Counted from the first letter of the stretch, positions 1 to 8,497 are shown. The stretch is 64,000 bases of DNA from RGVT01 sp037129475 (GCA_037129475.1 JBAXUY010000004.1:1-64000); one strand, 5' to 3'. The notes: generated by a model from the sequence alone, not told the origin. Numbers and translations: made by a program.

Positions 1-53
1 AGCGACAGGCCTCCAGGCCTGTCGGATGGACAGAGCTGGAGCTCTGTCCCCAC
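1..53. repeat. REP-like hairpin pair, left end cut by the window
   Basis: Positions 1-24 hold a hairpin with arms CGACAGGCCT and AGGCCTGTCG around CC. Positions 28-49 hold an inverted partner with arms GGACAGAGCT and AGCTCTGTCC around GG, followed by CCAC where other copies have CTAC. The GT of the left GTAG foot would lie before base 1. The pair sits downstream of the minus-strand gene that ends at 91. Confidence 0.9.
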
Positions 54-90
54 GGCGTAGCCCGAAGCCGGCGGTTCGCCGGTCGCACGC

Positions 91-1455
91 TCACTGGAAC
101 GGGTTGTCGAACGGCGAGGCGTTCGGGTCGGTCGGCGGCTTCTTCTCGTCGCCGGCAGGCTCGTCGGGCTTCGGCTGCCGAACGGGCCGCTTCGCCGCCT
201 TTTCGCCGGCCGCCGGTGGCCGGAGCACGTCGAGCGCGTCGAGCAGTGCGTCCTCGACAGGGTCGCTGTCGAGCGTCAACGCCTCGCCGGTCAGTTGCTT
301 GGCCAATTCCTTGGCCGGCCCGGCCGCGTCGCCCATCAGCGTCGCCAGCCCCTGCTTCTCGTCCGCCGACACGATCGCCGTGCCGAGCATGAAGAGTCGC
401 CAGGCTGCGCGCCGGCAGGCCTGTTCCGAGATCGCCAGGGGATCGGCCACGGCAAGCGGCTGACCGTCGAACCCAAATCCGGGCGGTGCCCCGAACGGCG
501 CGCCCGGCGGCCCGCCTGGAGCCGCGCCGCCCCGCCGATATTGCTCCTCGAACCGCCGCGCGGCGGCGGCCTTCTCCTCCGATTCGAGCGCCGTGATCGC
601 GAGTTTGCGGATCGTCTCCACGAGTGCAGCCGCGTCGACGCCCGAGGTGGCGTCGACGGTCGCACCCAGCGCCGCCGCGGCCCGCGCTCTGAGGTCGATC
701 GACCGCGTCTCGTCGGCGACGAGTCCCGCGAGCGTGGCCGCGAGCTTCGGCGGCGCGGGCCGCACGAGCAGCGGCACGATCTGGAGTGCCCGCGACACGA
801 GCCACTCCTGCTCCACGGTCCGTTCGGCCGCCACGGGTTCGCCGAGGATCGCCGACACGGGCGGCCCGAAGGTCTTCGCGATCGCTTCGTCACCGCCGCC
901 CGCAGCCACGTGCTTCGCGACCCCCGCGAGCGCCGCGATCCGCACCGCGTCGGGCAGGCCCTTGTCGCCCGCGGCGGCGGCCAGCGCCAGCGCCGCGGGA
1001 GGCCACGGCTTGCCGTTCTTCGCCTTCAGTTCGCTCACGAGCAGCATCGCGTTCACCCGCACCACCGGGTCGGCCTGCTCGTCGCGAGCCAGCGCCGTCA
1101 TGAACTCCGCCACGAGCAGCGAGATGTCGCCGTACGCCTTGTCCTCGCCCACGTCGCCGAGCAGCAGTTCACGGATGCGTTTCCGCGTGCGCTCGATGAG
1201 CGGCCGGTTCTCGTCGAGTGCGAGCTGCGGCAGCGCCGTCTCCTCGAGAAACTGCCGGGCAGTGGCGTCGAACTGCCCGCCCTCGCGGAGCTTTTCCTTG
1301 AGCTCGCGCAGCTCACGGCAGGCCTCCACCTTCGTCCAGCCGACATATTTCGGCTCGGCACGGGCCACGGCGGCCGCGCAGGCGGCCACCGTCGCCACAC
1401 ACAGCAGCAGCACCGGACGCGAGGGAAATCGGCACGTGCAGTTCATGGTTCTCAC
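91..1455 (-). CDS. secreted helical-repeat protein, last gene of the PilM-PilN-like operon
   Basis: A 454-residue protein of unknown function. A hydrophobic N-terminal segment (about residues 14-33, ending ACAAAVARA) looks like a signal peptide, so export to the periplasm is likely. The rest is Ala/Leu-rich and helical, HEAT-like in texture, with a Gly/Pro/Phe-rich insert near residues 310-335 and a charged Pro/Lys-rich tail. It ends SPFDNPFQ, similar to the ENPFGSPFGR end of the upstream protein. The GTG start at 1455 overlaps the upstream stop (GTGA); ATG at 1446 is the alternative. Its place as fourth gene of the operon suggests a role in the same envelope machine, which is an inference from position. 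Confidence 0.75.
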   Translation of the reverse strand: MRTMNCTCRFPSRPVLLLCVATVAACAAAVARAEPKYVGWTKVEACRELRELKEKLREGGQFDATARQFLEETALPQLALDENRPLIERTRKRIRELLLGDVGEDKAYGDISLLVAEFMTALARDEQADPVVRVNAMLLVSELKAKNGKPWPPAALALAAAAGDKGLPDAVRIAALAGVAKHVAAGGGDEAIAKTFGPPVSAILGEPVAAERTVEQEWLVSRALQIVPLLVRPAPPKLAATLAGLVADETRSIDLRARAAAALGATVDATSGVDAAALVETIRKLAITALESEEKAAAARRFEEQYRRGGAAPGGPPGAPFGAPPGFGFDGQPLAVADPLAISEQACRRAAWRLFMLGTAIVSADEKQGLATLMGDAAGPAKELAKQLTGEALTLDSDPVEDALLDALDVLRPPAAGEKAAKRPVRQPKPDEPAGDEKKPPTDPNASPFDNPFQ

Positions 1456-3368
1456 CGCCCAAACGGGCTGCCAAACGGATTCTCCGGGTTCGCACCCGGC
1501 GGCTGTTTGTCCTTGCCCCCCCTGGGGTCGTCCGCGATCGGAAGCGTGCCGATGTAGCGATCCACCTTCGGCTGCGAGTCGGCGGCCGACGCCACCGTGA
1601 AGGTGCCATCGGGGCGGAGGAAGAGCATGTCGAGAGGCTCGGGCGGCGGCGAGCCCTTACCGCTGCGGGTCTCCGCCCGATCGTCCTGGCGGCCGCGCAC
1701 ATCGACGAGCACCGCGTCGGTGAAGGCATCTTCGCCGCGGGTCCGCAGATCGCCGGGCTTGTTGAGTCGCTTGTCGACGTTCACGAGGCCGCCCGGCTCC
1801 GTCACGAGGCTCCGCAACGCGTAGTTGCCCGTATCGGTCCCTTTGTCGAGCACGAGCACCTCCACCGACCCCGGCTTGAACCGCTTCGATTCGGCCTTGC
1901 GCACCGTCCGCACGAGCAGCGCCTCCGTGCCGGGCACGGTCACGGGCTCCGTCACGTTGCTCGGCGCGGAAGGGAGCTTCACGTCCTTCGCGAGCGCGGC
2001 GTCGGTGAGATACCGGCCCTCGAGATCGCGGTTGGGGTTCCAGAGCGAGAGCCGCACGCGGTAGCGATACGTCTTGCCGGGCTCCACCGTGGTATCGACG
2101 AAGCGAAACAACCGGTAGTCGATGCCGACGATCGGCCGCCCCTGGGCGTCGAGCATCGCTCCGGGCATGCCGGGCTGCATGCCGAATTCGCCTGGGCCAA
2201 ACCCGGGCCCACCCGGGCCTCCGGGACCGAATTCGCCGCCGGGCGGCCCGAAGCCAGGACCCGCGCCCGGCTGCTGGCCAGGCAGGATCGGCGCCACCTG
2301 CTCCGCCTGCTCGGCCGCCAGCCGTGCCTGCTCTTCGAGCTGCTCCTTGAACTTGGCCACGAACCACGGATGGATCGCCTCGAGGCCCCAGGGATCAGCC
2401 GCCAACGCGGGCAGCGGGCTGCAGTATCCGAATGCCGCGCCGGGGTTCTGTTCGGCCGAGAGCATGAATCCCGCCGGCAGTTGCTCCCCCTGCACGCCGG
2501 CCCACTGCTTGGCGGCCTCGTTGAAAAACTGTTTGAGGTCGATCCGCTTCCAGTCCTCGCGCCCGTTCGGCGTCACCACCATGCGCTCCACGAGGTAGTC
2601 GCTCCAGAGTGGCACGTCGCGCTGCGGATCGCGCAGGCCCGCCTGGGCGTAGCGGTCTTGGTAGTCGCCGATCTGCTTGGCGAAGGGAATGAGGCCCGTG
2701 ACCACGCAGTAGGGCACGAGCCGGCCGCGCACCCCCGGAGCGCCGGGCGCGCCCGCCATTCCGGGCATCATCATGTCCGGCGGCATCATGCCGGGTCCGA
2801 ACTCGCTGAACCCCGGCGGCAAGGCCGGCATTCCGGCCTGGCCTTTCTGATCTTTCTTGCGCCGCCGCTTCGTGCCCCCGGGCTGCCCGTCGGCGCCCTC
2901 CGGTGCATCGACGTCGGCCGGGTTGCGGCCGAGCGCGGCATCGGCCGGTCGCTCCGGCATGAAAGCGACCCCGGCCACGGCCCGCAGTTCCTCGATCGGA
3001 AACACGTCCGGCTTCGAGCGCTTCGACTTCTCCTCGAAGAGCGGCTTGTTGAGGAGCGCCACCGGCGGCGCCTGCTGCACCTCCGGGGCTCGCCAGGGTT
3101 CGATCGACTTCGAGAGGTTGGAGCGCCGTATCTCCTCGGCCGGAGGCGTCTTCACGGCCAGGATGTGGGTGGCCGCGCGGCCGGCCTGCTCCTCGATCAC
3201 GCCCGGCTGCTGATCACGACTCGCGGCCTGCGTGCGGGCGGCGCTCACGCCTGCCCACACGAGACCGCAGGCGATCGCCGCGACGATCCCCACGCCGATC
3301 TTCTCGCCGTGGGCGAGCAGAAACCCGACGATCGCATCCTTGTCGAAACTGATGCTGGGCCGCTTCAT
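1452..3368 (-). CDS. membrane-anchored protein with Gly/Pro-rich linker, pilus-type operon
   Basis: A 638-residue protein. One N-terminal membrane helix (about residues 20-40, KIGVGIVAAIACGLVWAG) follows a short cytoplasmic tail, so most of it is periplasmic. The middle (about 185-215 and 365-400) is Gly/Pro/Met-rich and collagen-like. After that a stretch with FRFVDTTVEPGKTYRYRV resembles a fibronectin-III/beta-sandwich strand pair. The C-terminus ends ENPFGSPFGR. Its ATG overlaps the PilO-like stop (ATGA), so translation is probably coupled. By position it could stand in for PilP or another periplasmic linker, but no PilP signature was recognised. Confidence 0.75.
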   Translation of the reverse strand: MKRPSISFDKDAIVGFLLAHGEKIGVGIVAAIACGLVWAGVSAARTQAASRDQQPGVIEEQAGRAATHILAVKTPPAEEIRRSNLSKSIEPWRAPEVQQAPPVALLNKPLFEEKSKRSKPDVFPIEELRAVAGVAFMPERPADAALGRNPADVDAPEGADGQPGGTKRRRKKDQKGQAGMPALPPGFSEFGPGMMPPDMMMPGMAGAPGAPGVRGRLVPYCVVTGLIPFAKQIGDYQDRYAQAGLRDPQRDVPLWSDYLVERMVVTPNGREDWKRIDLKQFFNEAAKQWAGVQGEQLPAGFMLSAEQNPGAAFGYCSPLPALAADPWGLEAIHPWFVAKFKEQLEEQARLAAEQAEQVAPILPGQQPGAGPGFGPPGGEFGPGGPGGPGFGPGEFGMQPGMPGAMLDAQGRPIVGIDYRLFRFVDTTVEPGKTYRYRVRLSLWNPNRDLEGRYLTDAALAKDVKLPSAPSNVTEPVTVPGTEALLVRTVRKAESKRFKPGSVEVLVLDKGTDTGNYALRSLVTEPGGLVNVDKRLNKPGDLRTRGEDAFTDAVLVDVRGRQDDRAETRSGKGSPPPEPLDMLFLRPDGTFTVASAADSQPKVDRYIGTLPIADDPRGGKDKQPPGANPENPFGSPFGR

Positions 3369-4867
3369 GCCGGATTGCCTCCCGCGTTCGCTGGCGCGGC
3401 CTCAGGCTCCGCCGCAGGTTGTGCGTCGGCCTCGGGCGCGGCTGCGTCGCCCGCATCGTCGGACGCCGCTTCGAGGCCGAGCACCTGTGGATCGGGCTGG
3501 GTGGCCAGCCCCACGGTGCCGCGCAATTCCACCGTCACGTCATGCAGCCGGCTGCCCGGTGGCTGCGCCGACGGTCCGCCAAACTCGCCGCCCGCCGGCC
3601 CCATGCCCGGCATGCCGCTTCCCGGCCCCGTGGCACCCGCGTTGATCCGCACCTGACGCACGTCGATCGGCACCGGCGCCGTCGCGAGATCGACGAGCAA
3701 CGCATCGAGCTTCCGCTCGTCGACGATGGCCCGAATCACGAACGGCACGAGATGCACGAGCTGCGCATCGGGCGAGGTGGCGAGCTCCGCAGCCATGAGC
3801 GGCTTGCCGGTGAAATCGACGTAGATCCAGCTGCGGAGCAGATCGTCGGGAGAGACCGCGCCCTCGGGCGGTGCCTCGCCTCCCGGGCCGAACGGCGGGC
3901 CGCCGGGTCCTCCCACCCCGCCGCCGACAAACCGTGGATGAGCCGGCCGCACCGCCGGACCACCCTCCGCCATCATGGCTTCGGGCGGAGGGGCGAACTC
4001 ACCCATCGGGTTCGCCTGGCCGGCCGCCATCGGCACCGCGATCCGGCCGCCGGCGGCGGCCCCGGGGTTGTCCTCGGCTGCGGGATAGCCCACTGCGAGT
4101 TGCTCCACGAGCGGAACCGGCGCGTTGTAGGCGCCCGCGGCCGACTTGTTCACCCGGGCGATCGCATCGGCGAGCACTCCGTACACCCAGAGCTCTTCCT
4201 GGGCCAGCAGCACCTGCACGGTCGACGGCGGCCTGTCCCAATTGAAGCTCGCGTAGAGCCGCTGCTGGTCGGCGGGATTCCACTGCACGATCGCGGCGGG
4301 CTTCTCGGGCACGCCCGGCCGTCCGCGCACCATGCCCGGCTCGATCATCCCGGGTGGCGGCCCCATCGGCTGTCGCGGCCCGCCCGCGGCCCCGTCGACC
4401 ATCATCTCGTCGGCTCCCATCCGGGCCGGCAGCGTGCGCACGAGCGCCCGCACGCTGTTTTGATACCGCTCGAGCAAGGGCCGGGGGAGCTTCGTCGCGG
4501 GCTTCAACGCCGTGACGCGCTGCACGAAATCGGGGCCGAGCGACGCCGGCCACACCCGCAACGGCTGCTGGCTTTCCCAAAACCGCTGCCACTCGGTGAG
4601 CGTCTCGCGCTTCACGCGGCGCGTCGCCTTGTCGATCTCGCTCGACCACGCGTCGTTGGGATGCGGCTGGATGCCGGTCACGCTCCGCACGGCCGAGAGC
4701 CGGCTGTCGATCTGACTGCGGGCCGAAGCGATCTCGGCCGCCAGCTTGCCCCGGGCGAGGAACACCACGGGCAGCACCACCACCGGCACGAGCGCGAGCA
4801 GGATCCAGAAGTGGTGCTTCAGCGCCGCGTCGAGATACGGTCGCACGTTGTCGGGAATCTGGACCAT
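3365..4867 (-). CDS. PilO-like inner-membrane protein
   Basis: A 500-residue bitopic protein. A short cytoplasmic N-terminus leads into a membrane helix (about residues 18-38, FWILLALVPVVVLPVVFLA) and then a predicted coiled-coil stretch (AAEIASARSQIDSRLSAV). That is the layout of PilO. Gly/Pro/Met-rich linkers near 175-195 and 310-345 are unlike canonical PilO (about 200 residues), so the protein is more than twice the usual size. It lies 27 bp after the PilM-PilN fusion and overlaps the next gene by 4 bp. The call rests on topology and gene order rather than on strong sequence identity. Confidence 0.6.
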   Translation of the reverse strand: MVQIPDNVRPYLDAALKHHFWILLALVPVVVLPVVFLARGKLAAEIASARSQIDSRLSAVRSVTGIQPHPNDAWSSEIDKATRRVKRETLTEWQRFWESQQPLRVWPASLGPDFVQRVTALKPATKLPRPLLERYQNSVRALVRTLPARMGADEMMVDGAAGGPRQPMGPPPGMIEPGMVRGRPGVPEKPAAIVQWNPADQQRLYASFNWDRPPSTVQVLLAQEELWVYGVLADAIARVNKSAAGAYNAPVPLVEQLAVGYPAAEDNPGAAAGGRIAVPMAAGQANPMGEFAPPPEAMMAEGGPAVRPAHPRFVGGGVGGPGGPPFGPGGEAPPEGAVSPDDLLRSWIYVDFTGKPLMAAELATSPDAQLVHLVPFVIRAIVDERKLDALLVDLATAPVPIDVRQVRINAGATGPGSGMPGMGPAGGEFGGPSAQPPGSRLHDVTVELRGTVGLATQPDPQVLGLEAASDDAGDAAAPEADAQPAAEPEAAPANAGGNPA

Positions 4868-4894
4868 GGTTCCGGTGGCCGCGTCGGGCCGTTG

Positions 4895-7000
4895 TCAGTT
4901 GCCTTCGGGAGCCGGCGGGGGAGGCGATGCGGGTGGCTTCGGCGCACCTGGCGACACGGGCTGCCAGCAAAACTGCAGCGTGAAGTCGAAGCGCCGGAGC
5001 GTCAACTCGAGGTCTTCCGGCTGGACGGCCCCTGGAAACAAGTCGGGCCGCTGTGCCGCCGGCTCGCCCGGCTGGGCGGCGCCTTCCTTGGGCACGCGCA
5101 CGGTCCTCACCGGAGAGGATGCCACGATCACGGGATAGCCGATGCCGAGTTCCTTCACGGGCACCGTCTGGCCGGCCAGCGGACCGGCCGACACGACCGC
5201 CTCGTCCCCTTCCCCGAGGAGCCCTTTCACGATCGTCGACCGCACGAACTGCGCCGCCTCGTCGGGCTTGTGATGATCTTCGTTGTGGTAGTGATAGCCG
5301 ATCAGTTGCACCACCCAGCCGGGGCCGGTCGGGCCCGACGCGGCAGGCGCGGCACCGTCGGCGCCGGCTTCAGCGGCCACGGGTGGCGCCGCCTCGCCTT
5401 CCGCCGGTGCCTCTGCGGCACCGGCCTCCCCGGTTTCGTCCGTCGCGTGGGTCTCGGCCCACTGCTGCTGCACGCGATCGAACCACACCTTCAGATCGGG
5501 AAAGTATTGGCAGTCGAGCGCCGTGATGTGCAGTTCGTTGCGGTCGGCCGGGCTGTCCGGAACCTTGCCCGCGGCGTCGCGCGGCAGGAGCGACTGCACG
5601 GCCCGCAGCATGTCGAGCGACTGGAAGCGGCGATCCTCCACCTCGAGCAGGGCCCGCTGCTGCACGATCGCGGCGTCGCGCTTCTGCCGCACCTCGTCGA
5701 GCGCCGAGACGGCCGCCTGCGACTGCGTCTTCACACCGTCGGCGCGGGCGAAGGCGCTCGCGTAGAGGTTCGGCGCGAACGACGTCCACGCGAAGAACAT
5801 GCCGATGAAGCTGATCGCCGCCGCGGCGAGCAGGCCGACTCCCGCCCCGAGCGCCCACGGCTTCTTCGCCTCGACGATCCGTTCCTGGAGGATCTCGCGC
5901 GGCAGCAGGTTCGTGCGGATGCCCGGGGCGCCCGACCCTTCGAGCGCGAGGCCGTAGGCAGTGCCGAAGGCGAGGCGGTTCTCCCGGAACGCCGGCGCGC
6001 CGAGCACGCCGGGCCCTTCGAGGCCGCGAAACGTCTCGAGCCGCTGCACGTCGAGGCCGAGCTGCTTGCCGACGAAGTCGGTGAGGCCGCGGAGCTTGGT
6101 GGCGTTGCCGAGGAGCAGCACCTTGCCGATCGTCGCCGTGCGATCGGTGCCGGTGAAGTAGTTGAGCGACCGTTGCAGCTCGGCGGCAAACTCGTTGAAC
6201 ACCGGCCGCATCACCTTGAACACGAGCTTCGGGTCTTCGGCCCTCGCCGCGTTGCGCTTGAGGTGCTCAGCCTTGGCGAACGTGAGCTTCATGCCCTGCA
6301 CGAGCGCCTTGGTGAAGCTGCTGCCGCCGATCGGAATGCTGCGCTGCCAGATGCGCAGTCCGTTGGTGATCACGAGATCGGTGGCGTCGACGCCCATCGA
6401 CACGAGCACGATCGAGGCGGGAGGCTGGTCGGGGTCGACCGTCGTCGGATCGGGCAGCTGGTCGAACATCACCATGTTGGCCAGCGCGATCGGCGCGAGC
6501 TGGAGCACGTCCACCTCGATGCCGGCCTGGGTGAGCGGGGCGAGGGCCTTGTACACCTGCTCGCGCTTCATCGCGAACACGGCCACCTCGGCGTCGATGA
6601 CGAAGCCGCCCTCCTCGATGCCGCCGGCGAGCCGCTGCCAATCCCACACCACCTGCTCGAGCGGAAATGGAATCTGCTGGCGGGCCTCGTACTTGACGAT
6701 GTCGGGGATCTTCTTCGCCTCGATCGGCGGCAGCTTGATGAACTTCGCGAGGCCCGACTGCCCGGGCACCGACACGGCCACGCGGTCGCCCTTGAGTTCG
6801 TTGCGGCTCAGGAACTCCTGCAGGGCGGCCCGCACCAGTTCCACCGGATCGGCCTCCGGCTGCGTGAGCAGCATCGGATACTCGACATAGTCGAAGGCCT
6901 CAGCCGTCACTTTCCGCGGCTCGGACGAGAGTCGACAGCGCACCGCCTTCAGCGCGCATTTGCCGATGTCGATGCCCCAACAGAACGGACTGCGAGCCAT
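4895..7000 (-). CDS. pilM: PilM-PilN fusion protein, type IV pilus/type II secretion-like assembly
   Basis: A 701-residue protein. Residues 1-355 form an actin-like PilM ATPase: N-terminal WGIDIGKCALKAV phosphate loop, PDIVKYEARQQIPFPLEQ near 99-116 and PVFNEFAAELQRSLNYF near 266-282. At 361 comes the PilN hallmark NLLP (364-367), normally the start of a separate protein that docks on PilM. It is followed by a membrane helix at about 381-405 and a coiled-coil/periplasmic part containing Ala/Pro linkers. PilM and PilN are therefore fused in one chain. It is the first gene of a four-gene operon and has a plausible sigma70-type promoter at 7064-7093. PilM-PilN-PilO normally link the cytoplasmic motor to the outer-membrane secretin. 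No secretin or motor ATPase is in the window. Confidence 0.85.
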   Translation of the reverse strand: MARSPFCWGIDIGKCALKAVRCRLSSEPRKVTAEAFDYVEYPMLLTQPEADPVELVRAALQEFLSRNELKGDRVAVSVPGQSGLAKFIKLPPIEAKKIPDIVKYEARQQIPFPLEQVVWDWQRLAGGIEEGGFVIDAEVAVFAMKREQVYKALAPLTQAGIEVDVLQLAPIALANMVMFDQLPDPTTVDPDQPPASIVLVSMGVDATDLVITNGLRIWQRSIPIGGSSFTKALVQGMKLTFAKAEHLKRNAARAEDPKLVFKVMRPVFNEFAAELQRSLNYFTGTDRTATIGKVLLLGNATKLRGLTDFVGKQLGLDVQRLETFRGLEGPGVLGAPAFRENRLAFGTAYGLALEGSGAPGIRTNLLPREILQERIVEAKKPWALGAGVGLLAAAAISFIGMFFAWTSFAPNLYASAFARADGVKTQSQAAVSALDEVRQKRDAAIVQQRALLEVEDRRFQSLDMLRAVQSLLPRDAAGKVPDSPADRNELHITALDCQYFPDLKVWFDRVQQQWAETHATDETGEAGAAEAPAEGEAAPPVAAEAGADGAAPAASGPTGPGWVVQLIGYHYHNEDHHKPDEAAQFVRSTIVKGLLGEGDEAVVSAGPLAGQTVPVKELGIGYPVIVASSPVRTVRVPKEGAAQPGEPAAQRPDLFPGAVQPEDLELTLRRFDFTLQFCWQPVSPGAPKPPASPPPPAPEGN

Positions 7001-7063
7001 GGCCTGTTCCAGAAGGGAACGAACGGGCAGGTCGGTCGAACCAGCAACTCCCGATCTACCAAC

Positions 7064-7093
7064 ACTTTACGAACGGGCTGCGCGGGGTGTCAA
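7064..7093 (-). promoter_or_regulatory. candidate sigma70-type promoter of the pilM operon
   Basis: On the minus strand, TTGACA (7088-7093) is separated by 18 bases from TAAAGT (7064-7069). Transcription would start near 7057, giving a leader of about 57 bases before the pilM ATG at 7000. It lies in the 266-bp gap after mraZ. The -35 box is a perfect consensus and the -10 matches at 4 of 6 positions. Confidence 0.4.
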
Positions 7094-7266
7094 TTTGCCC
7101 GCACGGCGAGGCCGCTGGGGGCGATCACAAACGGAAGGGCCATGCCCGGAGGAGGTCCCTCGGCAGCATCCGTGCTCGTGGGGCCCGATCCGTGGCGTTC
7201 ATTTTTCCTGACCGGATGTCACCGACAGGTCAAACCGTTCCTCTCATCCGGGCATGGCCAAAACCG

Positions 7267-7752
7267 TCAGGCCGTGAGTTCGTCGATCCGTCGGCGAAAC
7301 TCGGGCATCTCGCTCGTCACATAGGCCGACCAGGCGGCGGGCTGCCACAGCTCCACGCAGACAGCCGCCCCCACGACGAACAGCTCGCCCCCCGGCTCCA
7401 CGCCGAGAAACTCCCGGAATCCTTCCGGAACAACGAGCCGATCGCGGGCCGCGAGCGACACCACCTTGTGTCGCGTCGAAAGCAGCCGACCCAGGTCTTG
7501 AAGTTGGCCGACCCGCTGCGCCAGCAGGCCGGCCTGAAGTTTGGTGCGCACCACGTCCACGGCCGCGTCGATACGGGGCTTCCACACGGCCGCCGGCCAG
7601 AGCGAGAGACAGCCGGCCCGCTCCTTGGCGAGCACGAGTTTCGGCCCGGCGGCAAGCAGCGGCGTGGCCACTTCGGGCGGAATGGCCAGCCGAAACCGCT
7701 CGTCGAGCGTGCGGGCGAATTCGCCAATCAAGAGGTCGGCTGCTGCGGGCAT
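7267..7752 (-). CDS. mraZ: MraZ, transcriptional regulator of the SpoVT/AbrB fold
   Basis: A 161-residue protein with the two tandem SpoVT/AbrB half-repeats of MraZ. The first contains GEFARTLDERFRLAIPPEV with CLSLWPAAVW after it; the second contains LAARDRLVVPEGFREFLGV then CVELWQPAAW. MraZ forms ring-shaped oligomers on DNA and normally represses its own division and cell-wall (dcw) operon by binding TGGG repeats. Here no mraW, ftsL or mur gene follows; the next gene is the PilM-PilN fusion, 266 bp away. ATG 7752 is chosen because the first domain starts just after it; an in-frame ATG at 7821 would add 23 residues with no similarity. The arginines of the DNA-binding loops look retained. Confidence 0.88.
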   Translation of the reverse strand: MPAAADLLIGEFARTLDERFRLAIPPEVATPLLAAGPKLVLAKERAGCLSLWPAAVWKPRIDAAVDVVRTKLQAGLLAQRVGQLQDLGRLLSTRHKVVSLAARDRLVVPEGFREFLGVEPGGELFVVGAAVCVELWQPAAWSAYVTSEMPEFRRRIDELTA

Positions 7753-7803
7753 GACTCGTCTGCGGCCGGTCCATCCGTGGCTGCCCAATCGATTCGGGCT
7801 AAA

Positions 7804-7853
7804 AACCCACGAGCCACTCATTGTGACTCATAAAAAAGGGCCGTCAACCCACG
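7804..7853 (-). promoter_or_regulatory. candidate mraZ promoter with two MraZ-box-like repeats
   Basis: On the minus strand CGTGGGTT occurs at 7846-7853 and again at 7804-7811, exactly 42 bases apart (about four helical turns). The upstream copy runs into TTGACG (7842-7847), which is 16 bases from CACAAT (7820-7825), a weak -35/-10 pair. TGGG-type repeats are the known MraZ recognition unit, usually three copies about 10 bp apart. The wide spacing here is atypical, so autoregulation is only suggested. Confidence 0.35.
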
Positions 7854-7889
7854 GGCGAAGAGTCTAGCCGGGGTCGCGGGCTTTGAAAA

Positions 7890-8011
7890 GGAGCGGCGGA
7901 GCTCCAGCCCTGTCGTTGCCTCGTAGCGACGGAGCTCCAGCCCTGTCCTTGCCTCGTAGCGACGGAGCTCCAGCTCTGTCGTTGCCGACAGGCCTGGAGG
8001 CCTGTCGCTAC
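7890..8011. repeat. REP-like array, three direct copies plus one inverted copy
   Basis: Direct hairpin copies begin at 7890 (foot GGAG), 7923 and 7956 (foot GTAG), a 33-bp period. An inverted copy ending CTAC at 8011 closes the array. The CTA at 8008-8010 is the TAG stop codon of the minus-strand lipoprotein gene. Arms vary (GGAGCTCCAGCCC, GGAGCTCCAGCTC), giving stems with some mismatches. Confidence 0.9.
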
Positions 8012-8262
8012 TTCACCTCGGCCAACTCTTTTTTGTAGGCCTTGAGCGCGGCGGCTTCCTTCGAGAGTTTGAACTCGGGGCCGGCCGGGAAGTATTGAAT
8101 GTCGTCCTGCAGGTAGTAGGCGCTGGGCAGCGTCTGGCCGCCCACGTCCACCTGGCACCCGGTCAGCGAGAGCCCGGCCAGGCCGAGGGCGGCGAGCCCC
8201 ATGATGCGGGCCGACGTGACGGCGATTTTCGAAGGACTGATGGTCATCGGCGACTGACGCAT
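8008..8262 (-). CDS. small planctomycete lipoprotein
   Basis: An 84-residue protein with a type II signal peptide: a hydrophobic core near 18-34 and lipobox LTGC with Cys36 as the lipidation site. The mature part (about 49 residues) holds SAYYLQDDIQYFPAGPEFKL and a Lys/Ala-rich tail, with no recognisable domain. ATG 8262 has AGGA about 10 bases upstream; MTIS at 8247 is the alternative. The open frame extends upstream to 8784, but that part is not protein-like. The stop codon is the TAG of a REP foot. A bipartite motif shared with the 19709 gene lies 29 bp upstream. Confidence 0.8.
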   Translation of the reverse strand: MRQSPMTISPSKIAVTSARIMGLAALGLAGLSLTGCQVDVGGQTLPSAYYLQDDIQYFPAGPEFKLSKEAAALKAYKKELAEVK

Positions 8263-8290
8263 GGCAGCGGTTCCTGCGTGAGGTTCGAGA

Positions 8291-8321
8291 GAGGTATCGG
8301 CCGTCACGACCGGAAAACTTT
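8291..8321 (-). promoter_or_regulatory. bipartite promoter-like motif shared with the polysaccharide export gene
   Basis: On the minus strand AAAGTTTTCCGG (8310-8321) is followed, at a fixed offset, by GCCGATACCTC (8291-8301). The same two blocks, AAAGTTTCCGG and GCCGATAACTC, occur with an identical 31-base span at 19747-19777 upstream of another exported lipoprotein. The spacing fits an ECF-type sigma promoter, but the sigma factor is unknown. Confidence 0.4.
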
Positions 8322-8384
8322 GGGAAACCGCTACAACCGGACCGCAGCAGCAGCCCAAATCGCCCAACCTTCCCACTCTGGAGC

Positions 8385-8442
8385 GGCAGATTGGCAATCT
8401 GCCGTGTCGGCCGCCGTGTGCAGACTGCCAGTCTGCACCTAC
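8385..8442. repeat. second-type palindrome pair ending in CTAC
   Basis: GGCAGATTG/CAATCTGCC forms a perfect palindrome at 8385-8403, and GTGCAGACT/AGTCTGCAC forms another at 8418-8438, followed by CTAC (GTAG on the minus strand) at 8439-8442. The arm sequence differs from the main family but the foot tetranucleotide is the same. It lies in the divergent gap between the lipoprotein gene and the TPR/CHAT gene; no clear promoter for the latter was seen. Confidence 0.7.
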
Positions 8443-8497
8443 AAAAGCGGGTGCGTCGGCTCCACAGCCCCGCGCTCCTTTCCGGTACAACGACGTC

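Noticed and set aside
26..463. Plus-strand frame at the window start
   Set aside because: Ser/Ala-rich antisense of the secreted helical protein gene, beginning inside a REP hairpin.
3419..7324. Very long plus-strand open frame (1301 codons) opposite the pilus-type operon
   Set aside because: It is the antisense of recognisable PilM/PilO-like genes. The protein is Arg/His-rich without domains, typical of a high-GC shadow frame.
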